This document shows positions 1 to 8,570 of a stretch of DNA of 64,000 bases, one piece after another. How positions within the stretch are numbered: position 1 is the first letter of the stretch; the number at the start of each line of letters is the position of its first letter. This DNA is from an uncultured Lachnospiraceae bacterium (GTDB lineage Bacteria; Bacillota; Clostridia; Lachnospirales; Lachnospiraceae). The stretch is taken from contig CAJUJK010000018.1 of the NCBI GenBank assembly GCA_910586705.1, positions 10,943 through 74,942 on the forward strand, written 5' to 3'. Below the pieces are notes generated by a model that made no database searches, was not told where the DNA came from, and worked only from the letters and a program-made list of their open reading frames with translations. The translations under genes and the position numbers were made by a program.

Positions 1-24
1 AGTCAGCTTTTGCTGACTTTTTTT
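1..24 (+). terminator. Intrinsic terminator of a gene left of the window
   Basis: A 7-bp stem, AGTCAGC with GCTGACT around a TTTT loop, is followed directly by seven T on the plus strand. It would end a plus-strand transcript entering from the left. It may also serve the convergent cstA gene, but the bases needed to judge that lie outside the window. Confidence 0.8.
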
Positions 25-92
25 GACAGTTTTCTCTACACCATAATGGATATAGGAATCCGTATCTTCATTCATTTATATGACTTTCTGTC

Positions 93-1808
93 TTACGCCG
101 ACTTCTTCTGCTTGGATAAGGTCTGGATACCCTCGATCACCAGCACGACTGCAAGGACAATCAGGATAACTGCCAGAATCGCCTGTGCGTAAGGACCCCA
201 GTCTGCGCCGCCTGCGGAAATGATACCGATCTGGTTCTTAACGGTCACACACAGGGAACAGATGGTAACGATGATCATAAAGCCCATGGGAAGCAGGAAC
301 ATCTTGTTGTTCTTGCCCACATTGCCAAGCCAGGTAGCGACTGCCAGCAGACCGATACCTGCAAGGAGCTGGTTTGCCGCGCCAAACAGACCCCAGATCT
401 TGGAGTAACCTGTCATACCAAGTACAATGCCGAGAATCACAGTGATGATAGTTGCCACATAAGGATTCACCAATGTCTTTTTCCAGCCGTCCTTGATATC
501 GTCCACAGTCTGGCCGGGCTCAAGGAAGAACTCCTGGAACATGAAACGTGCCAGACGTGTCGCCGTATCCAGAGAGGTCAGACAGAATGCGGAGTAAGTA
601 AGCACCAGCAGCGTGTTCAGAACAGTTACCACGCCTTCCGATGCGATACCGCCGTACATCTGGGAAATACCGCCCGCAAAGATTGCCGTTGCGCCTGCAG
701 TGATGCCGTTCTTGTATGCGAAGTTGATTGCGCATACGGTGATCACAGCCAGCACACACTCAAGGAGCATACCGCCGTAAGCGATGGGCTTCGCATCCGT
801 CTCCTTGTCGAGCTGCTTGGAAGTGGTTCCCGAAGATACCAGAGAGTGGAAGCCGGAAATCGCACCACATGCAACCGTGGTAAAGAGTACGGGGAACAGA
901 TACTGCATACCGTTGCCATTGTCAACCGCAAAACCGTTGAAAGCGGCAAGGCCGTCCGCACCGCCCATACCCGCATGGGAAATGACCACACCTACCAGAG
1001 CCACCGCTAACATCGCGTAAAGCAGGAAAGAACTCAGATAGTCACGGGGCTGTAACAGAATCCATACCGGCGTCACGGATGCGATGGCGATATAGATACC
1101 CACGATGACCATCCATGTGTTCGTGGTCAGGTAAATCGGATGGAAATTCATGCCGATCACCATACAGAGCGCGATGGCAACCACACCAAGAATCGTGGAA
1201 ACAGCCATGGATGCATTGCGGCGGTACACCATGAAACCAAAAACAATAGCAATTACAATAAATAACAGGGATACCATAGCAACAGATGCGTTGGTAGCAG
1301 ATGCCGCCGTGTCGATTACACCCGCATCGTCCACTACCGCGCCGAAGGTCGTCGCCACGATGGATGCGAATGCCGCAACCACAAGGATCAGGGTCAGATA
1401 CGCAAAGATCGTAAACAGCATCTTCGCTCTCTTGCTCATGTTGGTGGAAATGATCTCACCGATGGACTGTCCCTTGTGACGGATGGATGCGAAGAGCGCA
1501 CCAAAGTCATGGACGCCGCCGAAGAAGATACCACCGATCAGAATCCAGAGCACAACAGGAACCCAGCCGAACATAGCCGCGCCAATCGGTCCGGTGATCG
1601 GACCTGCACCCGCGATAGACGAGAAGTGGTGGCCCATCAGCACGGGCGCCTTAGCGGGAACATAGTCCACACCGTCTTCCATCTCATGCGCAGGGGTCGG
1701 TTTCTTGCTGTCGCCCACACCCCACTGCTTGCAAAGCCATCCGCCGTAGCATATGTAGCCTACCACGAGAATGGCAATGCAGATGATTAACAATAACAAT
1801 GAATTCAT
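93..1808 (-). CDS. cstA: CstA-family transporter (carbon starvation / pyruvate-peptide uptake)
   Basis: Polytopic inner-membrane protein of 571 residues, mostly hydrophobic helices. The N-terminal motif MGHHFSSIAGAGPITGP and the following FGGVHDFGALFASIR segment are hallmarks of the CstA/BtsT family. Family members take up peptides or pyruvate during nutrient limitation; the substrate here cannot be read from sequence. The length is shorter than the roughly 700 residues of E. coli CstA, as is usual for Firmicutes members. The ATG is preceded by GGGAGAG and overlaps the stop of the upstream 176-residue gene (ATGA), so the two are translationally coupled. A single promoter upstream of that gene probably drives both. 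Confidence 0.92.
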   Translation of the reverse strand: MNSLLLLIICIAILVVGYICYGGWLCKQWGVGDSKKPTPAHEMEDGVDYVPAKAPVLMGHHFSSIAGAGPITGPIGAAMFGWVPVVLWILIGGIFFGGVHDFGALFASIRHKGQSIGEIISTNMSKRAKMLFTIFAYLTLILVVAAFASIVATTFGAVVDDAGVIDTAASATNASVAMVSLLFIVIAIVFGFMVYRRNASMAVSTILGVVAIALCMVIGMNFHPIYLTTNTWMVIVGIYIAIASVTPVWILLQPRDYLSSFLLYAMLAVALVGVVISHAGMGGADGLAAFNGFAVDNGNGMQYLFPVLFTTVACGAISGFHSLVSSGTTSKQLDKETDAKPIAYGGMLLECVLAVITVCAINFAYKNGITAGATAIFAGGISQMYGGIASEGVVTVLNTLLVLTYSAFCLTSLDTATRLARFMFQEFFLEPGQTVDDIKDGWKKTLVNPYVATIITVILGIVLGMTGYSKIWGLFGAANQLLAGIGLLAVATWLGNVGKNNKMFLLPMGFMIIVTICSLCVTVKNQIGIISAGGADWGPYAQAILAVILIVLAVVLVIEGIQTLSKQKKSA

Positions 1809-2335
1809 ACAAACTCTCCCTTTCTTTTTTTGGAATATAATACTTTTTTCAAAATTTTCGCAGTCGGACGTCCGGCACGGTTGCTTTCAATCCGGTCACT
1901 ATCCCCAATGACCGCCGCCGCATGAAAGTCCATCCAGCCGTGAAGCGAAAATCGAAAACTTTTGTAAATGTGACACTTCTTTAATGCCTTTACAGCCTCC
2001 TCATCACAGGTGTCACAGACAATGATGGGCGTAATATAGGAATACATGTGACCCGGACCGATATGCAGACGATCCATGCCATCCTCAAAAGCTGTTTTTT
2101 TACAGTCCTCAAATACTTCCAAAGAAAGGTGCGGCACATCAAAAAGATAGATAAATTCCTCACTGTCCGCCGCCCAGAGGGAAACTTTTTTAGAAACCAT
2201 GTATTTCTCGGCGTGTTCGTAATACTCACACAGCGCCCGGAGCGGTTCCCGTTTGTCTCCGTAGTCGGTTATGTTGTAATAAGCCACATAGCTCTTTAAT
2301 AAAATGTCTATGATGTTCTGTCGCGTATCTTTCAT
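1805..2335 (-). CDS. Conserved protein of unknown function coupled to cstA
   Basis: A 176-residue soluble protein with no signal peptide or membrane segment; I do not recognise its family. It has an acidic, aromatic-rich middle and a basic C-terminus (KKVLYSKKRKGEF). A Cys pair (CDTC) lies near residue 110 and there are several His, so metal or redox binding is conceivable but not shown. The start ATG follows TTGAGGG at a normal distance, and a good sigma-A promoter lies about 35 nt upstream. Its stop overlaps the cstA start by four bases, implying stoichiometric production with the transporter. It is unrelated in length and composition to the short YbdD/YjiX partner of enterobacterial CstA. 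Confidence 0.8.
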   Translation of the reverse strand: MKDTRQNIIDILLKSYVAYYNITDYGDKREPLRALCEYYEHAEKYMVSKKVSLWAADSEEFIYLFDVPHLSLEVFEDCKKTAFEDGMDRLHIGPGHMYSYITPIIVCDTCDEEAVKALKKCHIYKSFRFSLHGWMDFHAAAVIGDSDRIESNRAGRPTAKILKKVLYSKKRKGEFV

Positions 2336-2369
2336 AATCCCTCAAGTTTTTACAAAATCCATATCTCAA

Positions 2370-2398
2370 ATAGTAACATTTTTCGCTCGTTTTTTCAA
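2370..2398 (-). promoter_or_regulatory. Sigma-A promoter of the 176-residue gene/cstA operon
   Basis: Read on the minus strand, TTGAAA (2393-2398) and TACTAT (2370-2375) are separated by exactly 17 bases. The start codon of the first gene is about 35 bases downstream. The surrounding sequence is A+T rich. Confidence 0.7.
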
Positions 2399-2507
2399 GA
2401 TATTTTAATAGTTTATTCATGCTTTGTTTATAATTATGTACTTTCAGACTCCGTCATGCATCTGCCGTATGATATCAGTACCGATGCCAAAACACTTGGT
2501 CTTTCGC

Positions 2508-3416
2508 TTACAAAATCGCCAGCAGATGCGAAAAATACGCCGGAAGAGGCGCTTTCACCTCGGTATACGCCCCGTTCGCAGGATGTATAAATCCAAGACA
2601 GTATGCATGGAGCGTCTGGCCTTCCAGATGAAAAGCCGTCTTTCTCACCCCGTAAACCTCATCCCCCAGAAGCGGATGCCCGATGGATGTCATATGTACC
2701 CGGATCTGGTGGGTGCGTCCCGTTTCCAGACGGCACTCAATATAAGTATAATCCCGGAAGCGTTCCAGCACTTTATAATGGGTGACAGCCTCTTTGCCGT
2801 TTTTCTCGTTGACCGCCATCCGCTTTCTGTCCTTCTCATCCCTGCCGATGGGCGCGCTGACAGTCCCCTCGTTCTCTTCTATCACACCGTGCACGATGGC
2901 GCGATAACTTCGGTTCAGGGAATGTTCTTTAAGCTGCTGCGCTATGAGCTTATGCGCCGCGTCGTTTTTGCAGACGATGAGGGAACCCGTCGTGTCCCTG
3001 TCGATCCGGTGCACGATCCCCGGACGCAGCACGCCGTTTATTCCGGAAAGCTGCCCCTTACAGTGATACAAAACCGCATTGACCAGCGTACCGCTGTAAT
3101 GTCCCGGCGCCGGATGCACCACCATCCCTTTCGGCTTATCGATCACAAGTACGTCGGCATCCTCGTAGAGAACAGAAATCGGTATGTTTTCCGCCTCCAC
3201 GGAAGGCTCCACCGCCTCCGGGATCGCAAAAGCGACCTCGTCATCCACCCGCAGCCGGTAATTCGCCTTGCAGGACAGATCGTTTACCATGACCTGCCCC
3301 TCCTTGATACACTTCTGAATATAAGAACGGGAAAGCGTCGGAATCGCAGCGCTCAGCCACTTGTCAAGCCGCTCCTCATCCTCCCCCACCCCGATCTGAT
3401 AACTGAACCGCTCCAT
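2508..3416 (-). CDS. rluD: RluA/RluD-family pseudouridine synthase
   Basis: Cytoplasmic RNA-modifying enzyme of 302 residues that isomerises uridine to pseudouridine in rRNA. An N-terminal S4 RNA-binding domain (about residues 15-75) precedes the catalytic domain. The active-site motif is HRIDRDTTGSLIV, with the nucleophilic Asp at residue 139. The GRTHQIRVHM segment typical of the family follows. It is the last gene of the aroB-lspA-rluA group and starts one base after the lspA stop. This lspA-rluA order is common in Firmicutes (ylyA/ylyB region in Bacillus). The exact target uridine cannot be assigned from sequence. Confidence 0.93.
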   Translation of the reverse strand: MERFSYQIGVGEDEERLDKWLSAAIPTLSRSYIQKCIKEGQVMVNDLSCKANYRLRVDDEVAFAIPEAVEPSVEAENIPISVLYEDADVLVIDKPKGMVVHPAPGHYSGTLVNAVLYHCKGQLSGINGVLRPGIVHRIDRDTTGSLIVCKNDAAHKLIAQQLKEHSLNRSYRAIVHGVIEENEGTVSAPIGRDEKDRKRMAVNEKNGKEAVTHYKVLERFRDYTYIECRLETGRTHQIRVHMTSIGHPLLGDEVYGVRKTAFHLEGQTLHAYCLGFIHPANGAYTEVKAPLPAYFSHLLAIL

Positions 3417-3417
3417 A

Positions 3418-3945
3418 TCACTTTAACTCCCGGTACCGTTTCTGCTTGAAGCTGATAAAATAGAGATCCCCTTCTTTATAGTAAAACAAAAGTAGAAAAA
3501 GCAGTACGATGGCGGAGACAGTCGCATAGATATCCGCCACATTGAAAATCGGAAAATTAATCCTGACAAAGTAAATGAAATCCACCACATAGTCATAGCG
3601 AACCCTGTCAATCATATTGCCGATGGAACCCGCCACGATCAGGCTGAACAGGAAATGCAGGATCGTGTATTTTTTCTGGTCCGGCACCTTTAAAAGGACA
3701 TAGCCTGCCACAAACAGGATCACAGTCGCCACAAAGATAAAAAATACCTTTTGGTTGGGCAGCATCCCGAAAGCCGCGCCTTGATTTTCCAGATAATTCA
3801 GCTCCAGTATCCCGTTAATCAGATTATATGCCGGTTTATCCTTCAGATACACTTTCGCCCACTGTTTGGTGTACTGGTCGAGGGCGATCAGCCCGGCAAT
3901 CATAAGCAGATCCAGAAACAGAAAAAATTTCTTTTTCAGACTCAT
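3418..3945 (-). CDS. lspA: Lipoprotein signal peptidase II
   Basis: Integral membrane aspartyl protease of 175 residues that cleaves the signal peptide from prolipoproteins after lipid attachment. It shows four hydrophobic segments. Both catalytic aspartates are visible: D113 in GNMIDRVR and D138 in FNVADIYAT. The conserved NQGAAFG segment is at residues 54-60. The start overlaps the aroB stop by four bases and rluA follows after one base, so the three are almost certainly one transcript. Lipoproteins such as the DacB-like protein at 8605-9657 would be its substrates. Confidence 0.96.
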   Translation of the reverse strand: MSLKKKFFLFLDLLMIAGLIALDQYTKQWAKVYLKDKPAYNLINGILELNYLENQGAAFGMLPNQKVFFIFVATVILFVAGYVLLKVPDQKKYTILHFLFSLIVAGSIGNMIDRVRYDYVVDFIYFVRINFPIFNVADIYATVSAIVLLFLLLFYYKEGDLYFISFKQKRYRELK

Positions 3946-5051
3946 TCCCGCATATCCTCATCACTAAAATAAATTTCTTTCACCGCATCCAGAATTTCCG
4001 CATCCGTGACGGTTTTGTCCACATAAGCCTTGCCGACTTTCTTGAGCAGTACAAACTTGATCTGCCCTGCCTCCATTTTTTTGTCCGACTTGGTCAATGA
4101 AAGAATCTCCTCCGGGTCAATGTCATCAATACTGATCGGCAGGTTAAAGGGCACAAACATATCCCGCACTTCAAAATACTCTTCCATGGAAATATTCTCC
4201 CGTTTCCATGAGATAAACGCCGCCGCCACCATGCCGAGCGTGATACATTCCCCGTGCACCATCTCAAAATGCTTTGCCTTCTCGATGGCGTGTCCGATGG
4301 TGTGCCCGAAATTTAGAAGGGCGCGGTCGCCCTGTTCCTTCGGGTCTTTCTCCACTACGAGCTTTTTCACGCCGCAGCTTTTCATGATCATCTCCAGAAG
4401 CACCTCCGTGTCCCTGTCGTGAATCTCATACATATGGTCGAGCAGCCACTCGTAAAACAGTGCGTCCTTGATCAGCCCGTGCTTCATCACCTCGGCAAAT
4501 CCCGCATAGAACTGTCTGTCATCCAGTTTTTTAAGTGTTCCCACATTCATATAGACAAGCTTCGGCATATAGAACGCGCCTACCATATTTTTGTAACCGT
4601 CAAAGTCAACGCCGGTCTTTCCGCCGATGCTGCTGTCCGACTGGGCGATCAGCGTGGTGGGAATCTGGACAAAATCAATGCCGCGCAAGTAAGTCGCCGC
4701 CGCATAGCCGGTGATATCCCCCACCACGCCGCCGCCAAGCGCCACAAGCATATCTTTTCTGTCAAATTTTTCCTCAATCAGTTTCTTATATATTTCCTTC
4801 ACCGTGTCCAGCGTCTTATTCGCCTCCCCGGCAGGAAACGCGTGCAGAATCACCTTTTTACAGCATTTTTCAAGTATTTCCGTGACCTCCCCGCCAAACA
4901 GTTTTTCCGTATTGGTATCACAGATCACGGCAACCCGGCGGTCCGCAGTCCCCAGATCCGCCAGTTCCTCCGCAAGTAAGCTGAAATCCCCCGCAAAAAC
5001 AATGTCATAGCAGGGCTTTTTCTCATAGTTTATCGTCATTCGGTTCGCCAT
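3942..5051 (-). CDS. aroB: 3-dehydroquinate synthase
   Basis: Second enzyme of the shikimate pathway, converting DAHP to 3-dehydroquinate with NAD and a divalent metal. At 369 residues it has the family's usual length. The NAD-binding and active-site segments LVALGGGVVGDITGYAAA and TTLIAQSDSSIGGKTGVD are present, as is the metal-binding NFGHTIGHAIE. GAGGAGG lies about ten bases before the ATG. It stands apart from other aro genes here and leads the aroB-lspA-rluA group. Confidence 0.96.
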   Translation of the reverse strand: MANRMTINYEKKPCYDIVFAGDFSLLAEELADLGTADRRVAVICDTNTEKLFGGEVTEILEKCCKKVILHAFPAGEANKTLDTVKEIYKKLIEEKFDRKDMLVALGGGVVGDITGYAAATYLRGIDFVQIPTTLIAQSDSSIGGKTGVDFDGYKNMVGAFYMPKLVYMNVGTLKKLDDRQFYAGFAEVMKHGLIKDALFYEWLLDHMYEIHDRDTEVLLEMIMKSCGVKKLVVEKDPKEQGDRALLNFGHTIGHAIEKAKHFEMVHGECITLGMVAAAFISWKRENISMEEYFEVRDMFVPFNLPISIDDIDPEEILSLTKSDKKMEAGQIKFVLLKKVGKAYVDKTVTDAEILDAVKEIYFSDEDMRE

Positions 5052-5089
5052 AATATGTATTTCCTCCTCATATGAATTTACATCTGCAT

Positions 5090-5121
5090 CATATAAGCAG
5101 ATTCGAGATGCTTATACGCGA
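5090..5121. repeat. Family A repeat, minimal copy (A1)
   Basis: A short hairpin in which TATAAGCA (5092-5099) pairs with TGCTTATA (5109-5116), ending in TACGCG. It matches the terminal inverted repeats of the full copy at 5685-5808 with the interior missing. It lies between sepF and aroB. Confidence 0.6.
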
Positions 5122-5150
5122 AAAGAATCGAGTGCGTTATGCACTCGATT
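5120..5150 (-). terminator. Probable terminator after sepF
   Basis: A 10-bp perfect stem, AATCGAGTGC with GCACTCGATT, begins two bases after the sepF stop. On the minus strand it is followed by CTTTTC. The stem is strong but the T-run is short, so termination may be partial. Confidence 0.55.
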
Positions 5151-5152
5151 TC

Positions 5153-5647
5153 TTAAAAACCTTTGTCTATCGGCACATCGAAAGAGCCTGACAGGATATC
5201 CTGAAAGTCGCCGGAAATATCCACGCTCGCCGGCGTAATAATGAAAATATAATGGGATATCTTCTGCAGATTGCCCGAGATCGCGAAACAGGAGCCCGAA
5301 GTAAAGTCGATAATCCGCTGGGCTATGTCCACATCCAGCCCTTCCAGATTCAGAACCACCGTCCTGTTCGCCAGAAGCGTCTCCGTAATCTCTCTCGCAT
5401 CCTCCACCGTAGTCGGTTTGATCACGCATACCTCCATGCCGGTCCCCATCTTTTTCGTCTGTCTCAGAGGCGTTACCTTCGGCGTGATCTTTCTGACCTT
5501 ATCGTCCTCCGCATTATCCGTATCCTTGCCGGAAGCAGGCTTGCGCATCGGTTCCGGGTCATCGTCATAAAAATCGTCATCGTAGTATCCGTCGTCCTCG
5601 TCCTCGCTCAGTTTCATGGCGCTGATAAACTTGTCCATAACACCCAT
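5153..5647 (-). CDS. sepF: Cell division protein SepF
   Basis: A 164-residue cytoplasmic protein that tethers FtsZ to the membrane and aligns FtsZ filaments at the septum. The N-terminal amphipathic segment MGVMDKFISAMK is followed by a very acidic linker (residues 14-40), then the conserved SepF core with TTVEDAREITETLL and the FTSGSCFAI segment. I chose the ATG at 5647 because TGGAGG lies nine bases upstream; a longer reading frame begins inside that ribosome binding site. It follows yggS, a gene order widespread in Gram-positives. A family A repeat separates the two genes. Confidence 0.94.
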   Translation of the reverse strand: MGVMDKFISAMKLSEDEDDGYYDDDFYDDDPEPMRKPASGKDTDNAEDDKVRKITPKVTPLRQTKKMGTGMEVCVIKPTTVEDAREITETLLANRTVVLNLEGLDVDIAQRIIDFTSGSCFAISGNLQKISHYIFIITPASVDISGDFQDILSGSFDVPIDKGF

Positions 5648-5684
5648 CTGTAAAATCCTCCATTTAATCAATTACTTTTTGGGT

Positions 5685-5808
5685 GCGTATAAGCAGACTC
5701 GAAATGCTTCGCATTTCTCGTTCGCGTTGCTCGCCATAAGCCCCGCGAACCATCCGCTCATGCAAGCATGGCGTATGTCCCGCGTGTCTTCTGACTCTGC
5801 TTATACGC
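5685..5808. repeat. Family A structured repeat, full copy (A2)
   Basis: A 124-nt intergenic element with perfect 13-bp terminal inverted repeats, GCGTATAAGCAGA (5685-5697) and TCTGCTTATACGC (5796-5808). Inside is a second hairpin, GAAATGC with GCATTTC (5701-5717). It lies between the yggS stop and the sepF ribosome binding site, with no reading frame of its own. A partial copy at 7958-8012 shares its right half. Confidence 0.75.
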
Positions 5809-5822
5809 GCAACTTATGTATA

Positions 5823-6521
5823 CTAAATTACCGCGTATTTTCTTTCTCCAAAGATGCCCGTTCCGACTCTGATATAGGTCGCGCCCTCTGTTATCGCGAC
5901 TTCGTAGTCACCGGTCATACCCATTGAAAGTTCCTCCATAAAAACATTATCAATGTTTTTATGTATTATGTCAACATAAATTTGTTTTAATTTTGCAAAA
6001 TACCGTCTGTTTTCTTCCGAATCCTCTACATAGGGCGCTATCGTCATCAATCCCCTGACCCTGACATGGGGTAATCTGGCGATCTCTTCCACCAAAGCGG
6101 CAGCCTCCTCAGACGTGGCGCCGAACTTGCTCTCCTCCTCCGCCACATTCACTTCCACGAGAATATTGACGATTACATCCTTCTTCGCGGCCTCCTTCTC
6201 AATCTCCTGCGCAAGGCGCAGGGAATCCACGCTGTGGATCAGAAAGACTTTATCTACAATATATTTCACTTTGTTGCGCTGCAGATGCCCGATCATATGC
6301 CAGCGGATATCCTTCGGCATCGCCTCATACTTATCCACAAGCTCCTGCACCTTATTTTCCCCGAAATCCCGGCAGCCGTTACGATACGCCTCCTCCAGCA
6401 TGGGAACCGGCTTCGTCTTGCTCACCGCGATCAGTTTCACCCCGTCCGTCTCCCTGCCGCACGCCGCACAGGCAGTCTCAATATTTTTTCTGACGATGTC
6501 AAGATTTTCTTTTATGTCCAT
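5823..6521 (-). CDS. yggS: YggS/PLPBP-family pyridoxal phosphate homeostasis protein
   Basis: A 232-residue PLP-binding protein of alanine-racemase-like fold, involved in vitamin B6 and amino-acid homeostasis with no known catalytic reaction. The PLP lysine lies in KLIAVSKTKP (about residues 27-36). The segments FGENKVQE, WHMIGHLQRNK and LSMGMTGDYEVAI are all family signatures, the last binding the phosphate. It sits between the HlyD-like gene and sepF, matching the ylmE-sepF order of many Firmicutes. The ribosome binding site AGAGGA is somewhat distant from the ATG. Confidence 0.95.
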   Translation of the reverse strand: MDIKENLDIVRKNIETACAACGRETDGVKLIAVSKTKPVPMLEEAYRNGCRDFGENKVQELVDKYEAMPKDIRWHMIGHLQRNKVKYIVDKVFLIHSVDSLRLAQEIEKEAAKKDVIVNILVEVNVAEEESKFGATSEEAAALVEEIARLPHVRVRGLMTIAPYVEDSEENRRYFAKLKQIYVDIIHKNIDNVFMEELSMGMTGDYEVAITEGATYIRVGTGIFGERKYAVI

Positions 6522-6545
6522 ATTTGTTCCAGTCCTCTTCTCACG

Positions 6546-7943
6546 CTATTCATAGATAAATTCATTATCCTTCACCATATCCGCATTCAGCACAATATAG
6601 TCATATACGCTGAGCCCGTAAGTCGTGTTTGACTTCACCACGGAATACTCCTCGTTCTCGTACAAAATGCTGATCTGCTTGAAGTCCGCATAGCCTTTGT
6701 TGATATTGTAAACGCCCTGCAGGGAACCTGTCCTGCTGACCGCATACTTTTCCCCCGTCTCCGGCATGACAATATAATTTCCCGATCTGAGCGTGGAATT
6801 ATCCAAATAATAGTCCGTCTCCGTCTCCTCGTAAATCTCTGTCTCCACAAACTGGGTGGTCGCCTCACCCTCTTCATTATAAGTTTCCAGCAGTACGCCG
6901 TCGCCGCCGTTATTGCCGCCCCTCGTCACATACGCCTTGGGCACGATGAAAAACTCTTTCTGCACGATGGCGGAGTTTGGAATTTTCAGCCCCTTCTCCT
7001 CCTCCAGAAGCAGTTCGATATCAATGAATCGGTCCGTGCAGAACGTAATCATGGAATTGGTAAAAGTGAGGGACGCGAACGTCTCTCCCGCCTCGTTGGT
7101 GTAAATCGCCACCTCGCCCCATGCCGTATACTGATTCTTTAAAAAGCGTACCTCCACGTACTCCTTTTCTAAAAGCTGGTCCGCCAGTTCCTTTTCCACC
7201 GGGATCACAATGGACCAGTCCTCTGAAGTCGCCAGCTTATAGACCGGATCACCCGCCGCAACCAGCCCGTTGTTCACCAGATATTTGCGCTCATAGTTTT
7301 CCTCGTCAAACAGCTCTGACGTCATATCCTCCAGCTTTAAGTCCTCGTAACCGTCCGTGGAATAGAGCACGATACCGCTCTTAGCCGCATAGCGGTAGTT
7401 GATGAGCACCGCACCCGAGGCGTCGTTCAGCGCGTCCGCATTCTCCAGAATATTATAATTCGCAAGCTTGATTGCCATGCTCTCCACATTGTGGCGGAAA
7501 TTGTATACCTCGTCGAAGTGTTTCCTGTCAAACCCATGCATAAAAGCGGTAATGTCCGTCTTGAGTTCGGAAAGATCACTGTCGGAGAGGGAATTTTCCC
7601 CGTTGGAACCCGCCTTGATATAATCAGACAGCTTCCCCGTCTCATCCACCGTATACACCAGATCCCCTACCGCCATGCGCTCGCCTTCCCTTGCAAAGTA
7701 ATTCACATAGCCGGCATCCTGCCCGGTCACGATCTGCTCTGCCCGCAGGGCGATCCCCTTGTAAATGCTGTTGGACGTAAGGGAGCCCTCCTGTACGCTG
7801 TAGCGGACGATGTGGTCCGTCCGAAAGTACATGATCACGCAGATCACCACATATACAAGAATGACTGCAAAAACCACCATGCCGATATTCAGATTGATGG
7901 GCCTTCTGTATTTAGTTATCTTATTATTTTGATTATCCGCCAC
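6546..7943 (-). CDS. HlyD-like membrane protein of the sepF-yggS cluster
   Basis: A protein of about 465 residues with one N-terminal membrane segment (roughly residues 15-40) and a long extracytoplasmic part resembling HlyD/membrane-fusion adaptors, including a beta-barrel region with VEVRFLKNQYTAWG. No ABC or RND pump gene is adjacent, so an export role is not supported by context. Its link to yggS and sepF suggests a role near the division site or envelope. I prefer a GTG start at 7943 with GGAG eight bases upstream. The alternative ATG at 7961 falls in the edge of a family A repeat and has no clear ribosome binding site. Confidence 0.7.
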   Translation of the reverse strand: MADNQNNKITKYRRPINLNIGMVVFAVILVYVVICVIMYFRTDHIVRYSVQEGSLTSNSIYKGIALRAEQIVTGQDAGYVNYFAREGERMAVGDLVYTVDETGKLSDYIKAGSNGENSLSDSDLSELKTDITAFMHGFDRKHFDEVYNFRHNVESMAIKLANYNILENADALNDASGAVLINYRYAAKSGIVLYSTDGYEDLKLEDMTSELFDEENYERKYLVNNGLVAAGDPVYKLATSEDWSIVIPVEKELADQLLEKEYVEVRFLKNQYTAWGEVAIYTNEAGETFASLTFTNSMITFCTDRFIDIELLLEEEKGLKIPNSAIVQKEFFIVPKAYVTRGGNNGGDGVLLETYNEEGEATTQFVETEIYEETETDYYLDNSTLRSGNYIVMPETGEKYAVSRTGSLQGVYNINKGYADFKQISILYENEEYSVVKSNTTYGLSVYDYIVLNADMVKDNEFIYE

Positions 7944-7957
7944 TGGATGCTCTCCAT

Positions 7958-8012
7958 TCATGCAAGCCTGATGTCTGCTTCATCAGCCTTCTGACTCTGC
8001 TTATGCGCGTAC
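7958..8012. repeat. Family A repeat, right-half copy (A3)
   Basis: It shares TCATGCAAGC and the right end CTTCTGACTCTGCTTATGCG with the full copy at 5685-5808; the left terminal repeat is missing. It lies between the terminator of the P-loop gene and the HlyD-like gene. Confidence 0.6.
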
Positions 8013-8016
8013 AAAG

Positions 8017-8044
8017 TGAAAACCCCGGAAACGCCTCCGAGGTT
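8017..8044 (-). terminator. Terminator of the P-loop protein gene
   Basis: On the minus strand AACCTCGGA pairs with TCCGGGGTT (one G-U wobble) and is followed by TTTTC. It is about 30 bases after the stop codon of the gene at 8077-8496. Confidence 0.75.
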
Positions 8045-8076
8045 TACTATCGTTTTATATCATGTTTATGTACATA

Positions 8077-8496
8077 TCAGAGGGAAACAATAACGTTTTT
8101 GCGCATATTCTCGGGAAGCTCGCTCTCGTCACGTGAAACGCTGATTACGAAATCCACATGGAACTTCTCGCTGATCTTCTCAATCTTTTCGATCACTTTC
8201 TCAAGCTCGTCCGCCTCCACACAGGCGATCTTCAAAAAGCTGTCAAAGTACATCTTCTGCAAATCGTGATCCTGCGAAATAATGCCGCAGATAAAACCGA
8301 TAAATTCGTCGCTGTCTGTCACCATATACTCCGGCACGTCAATGAGTCTGATCTTGTTGTTCAGCTCAAACATATGCTTCGTGCTCTTATCCAGATACAC
8401 AACATTGCCCTGTGCATCTTTAATCTCCGTATTTACTTTATCTAATAAATGCTTGGTCTTTCCCTTTCCTTCCCTTCCTACAATAAACTGAACCAT
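8077..8496 (-). CDS. Small P-loop NTPase-like protein
   Basis: A 139-residue soluble protein beginning with a Walker A motif, GREGKGKT at residues 7-14. The middle is acidic and helical, including a charged LEKVIEKIEKISEKF stretch. I see no clear Walker B or sensor motifs, so whether it hydrolyses nucleotide is uncertain. Similar short proteins have sometimes been labelled as PilT-like, which the sequence does not justify. It has its own sigma-A promoter and terminator, and AGGAGGG precedes the ATG, so it appears to be a single-gene unit between dacB and the HlyD-like gene. Confidence 0.75.
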   Translation of the reverse strand: MVQFIVGREGKGKTKHLLDKVNTEIKDAQGNVVYLDKSTKHMFELNNKIRLIDVPEYMVTDSDEFIGFICGIISQDHDLQKMYFDSFLKIACVEADELEKVIEKIEKISEKFHVDFVISVSRDESELPENMRKNVIVSL

Positions 8497-8570
8497 GTCG
8501 ATACCCTCCTAGCGTATATTATTTTACTGCCCTGACCGCTCCATACAATGACTGTATGATCTTACTGTCA

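Noticed and set aside
2424..3449. Long plus-strand frame of 341 codons over rluD
   Set aside because: It is the antisense shadow of a well supported gene, with no ribosome binding site or recognisable domains.
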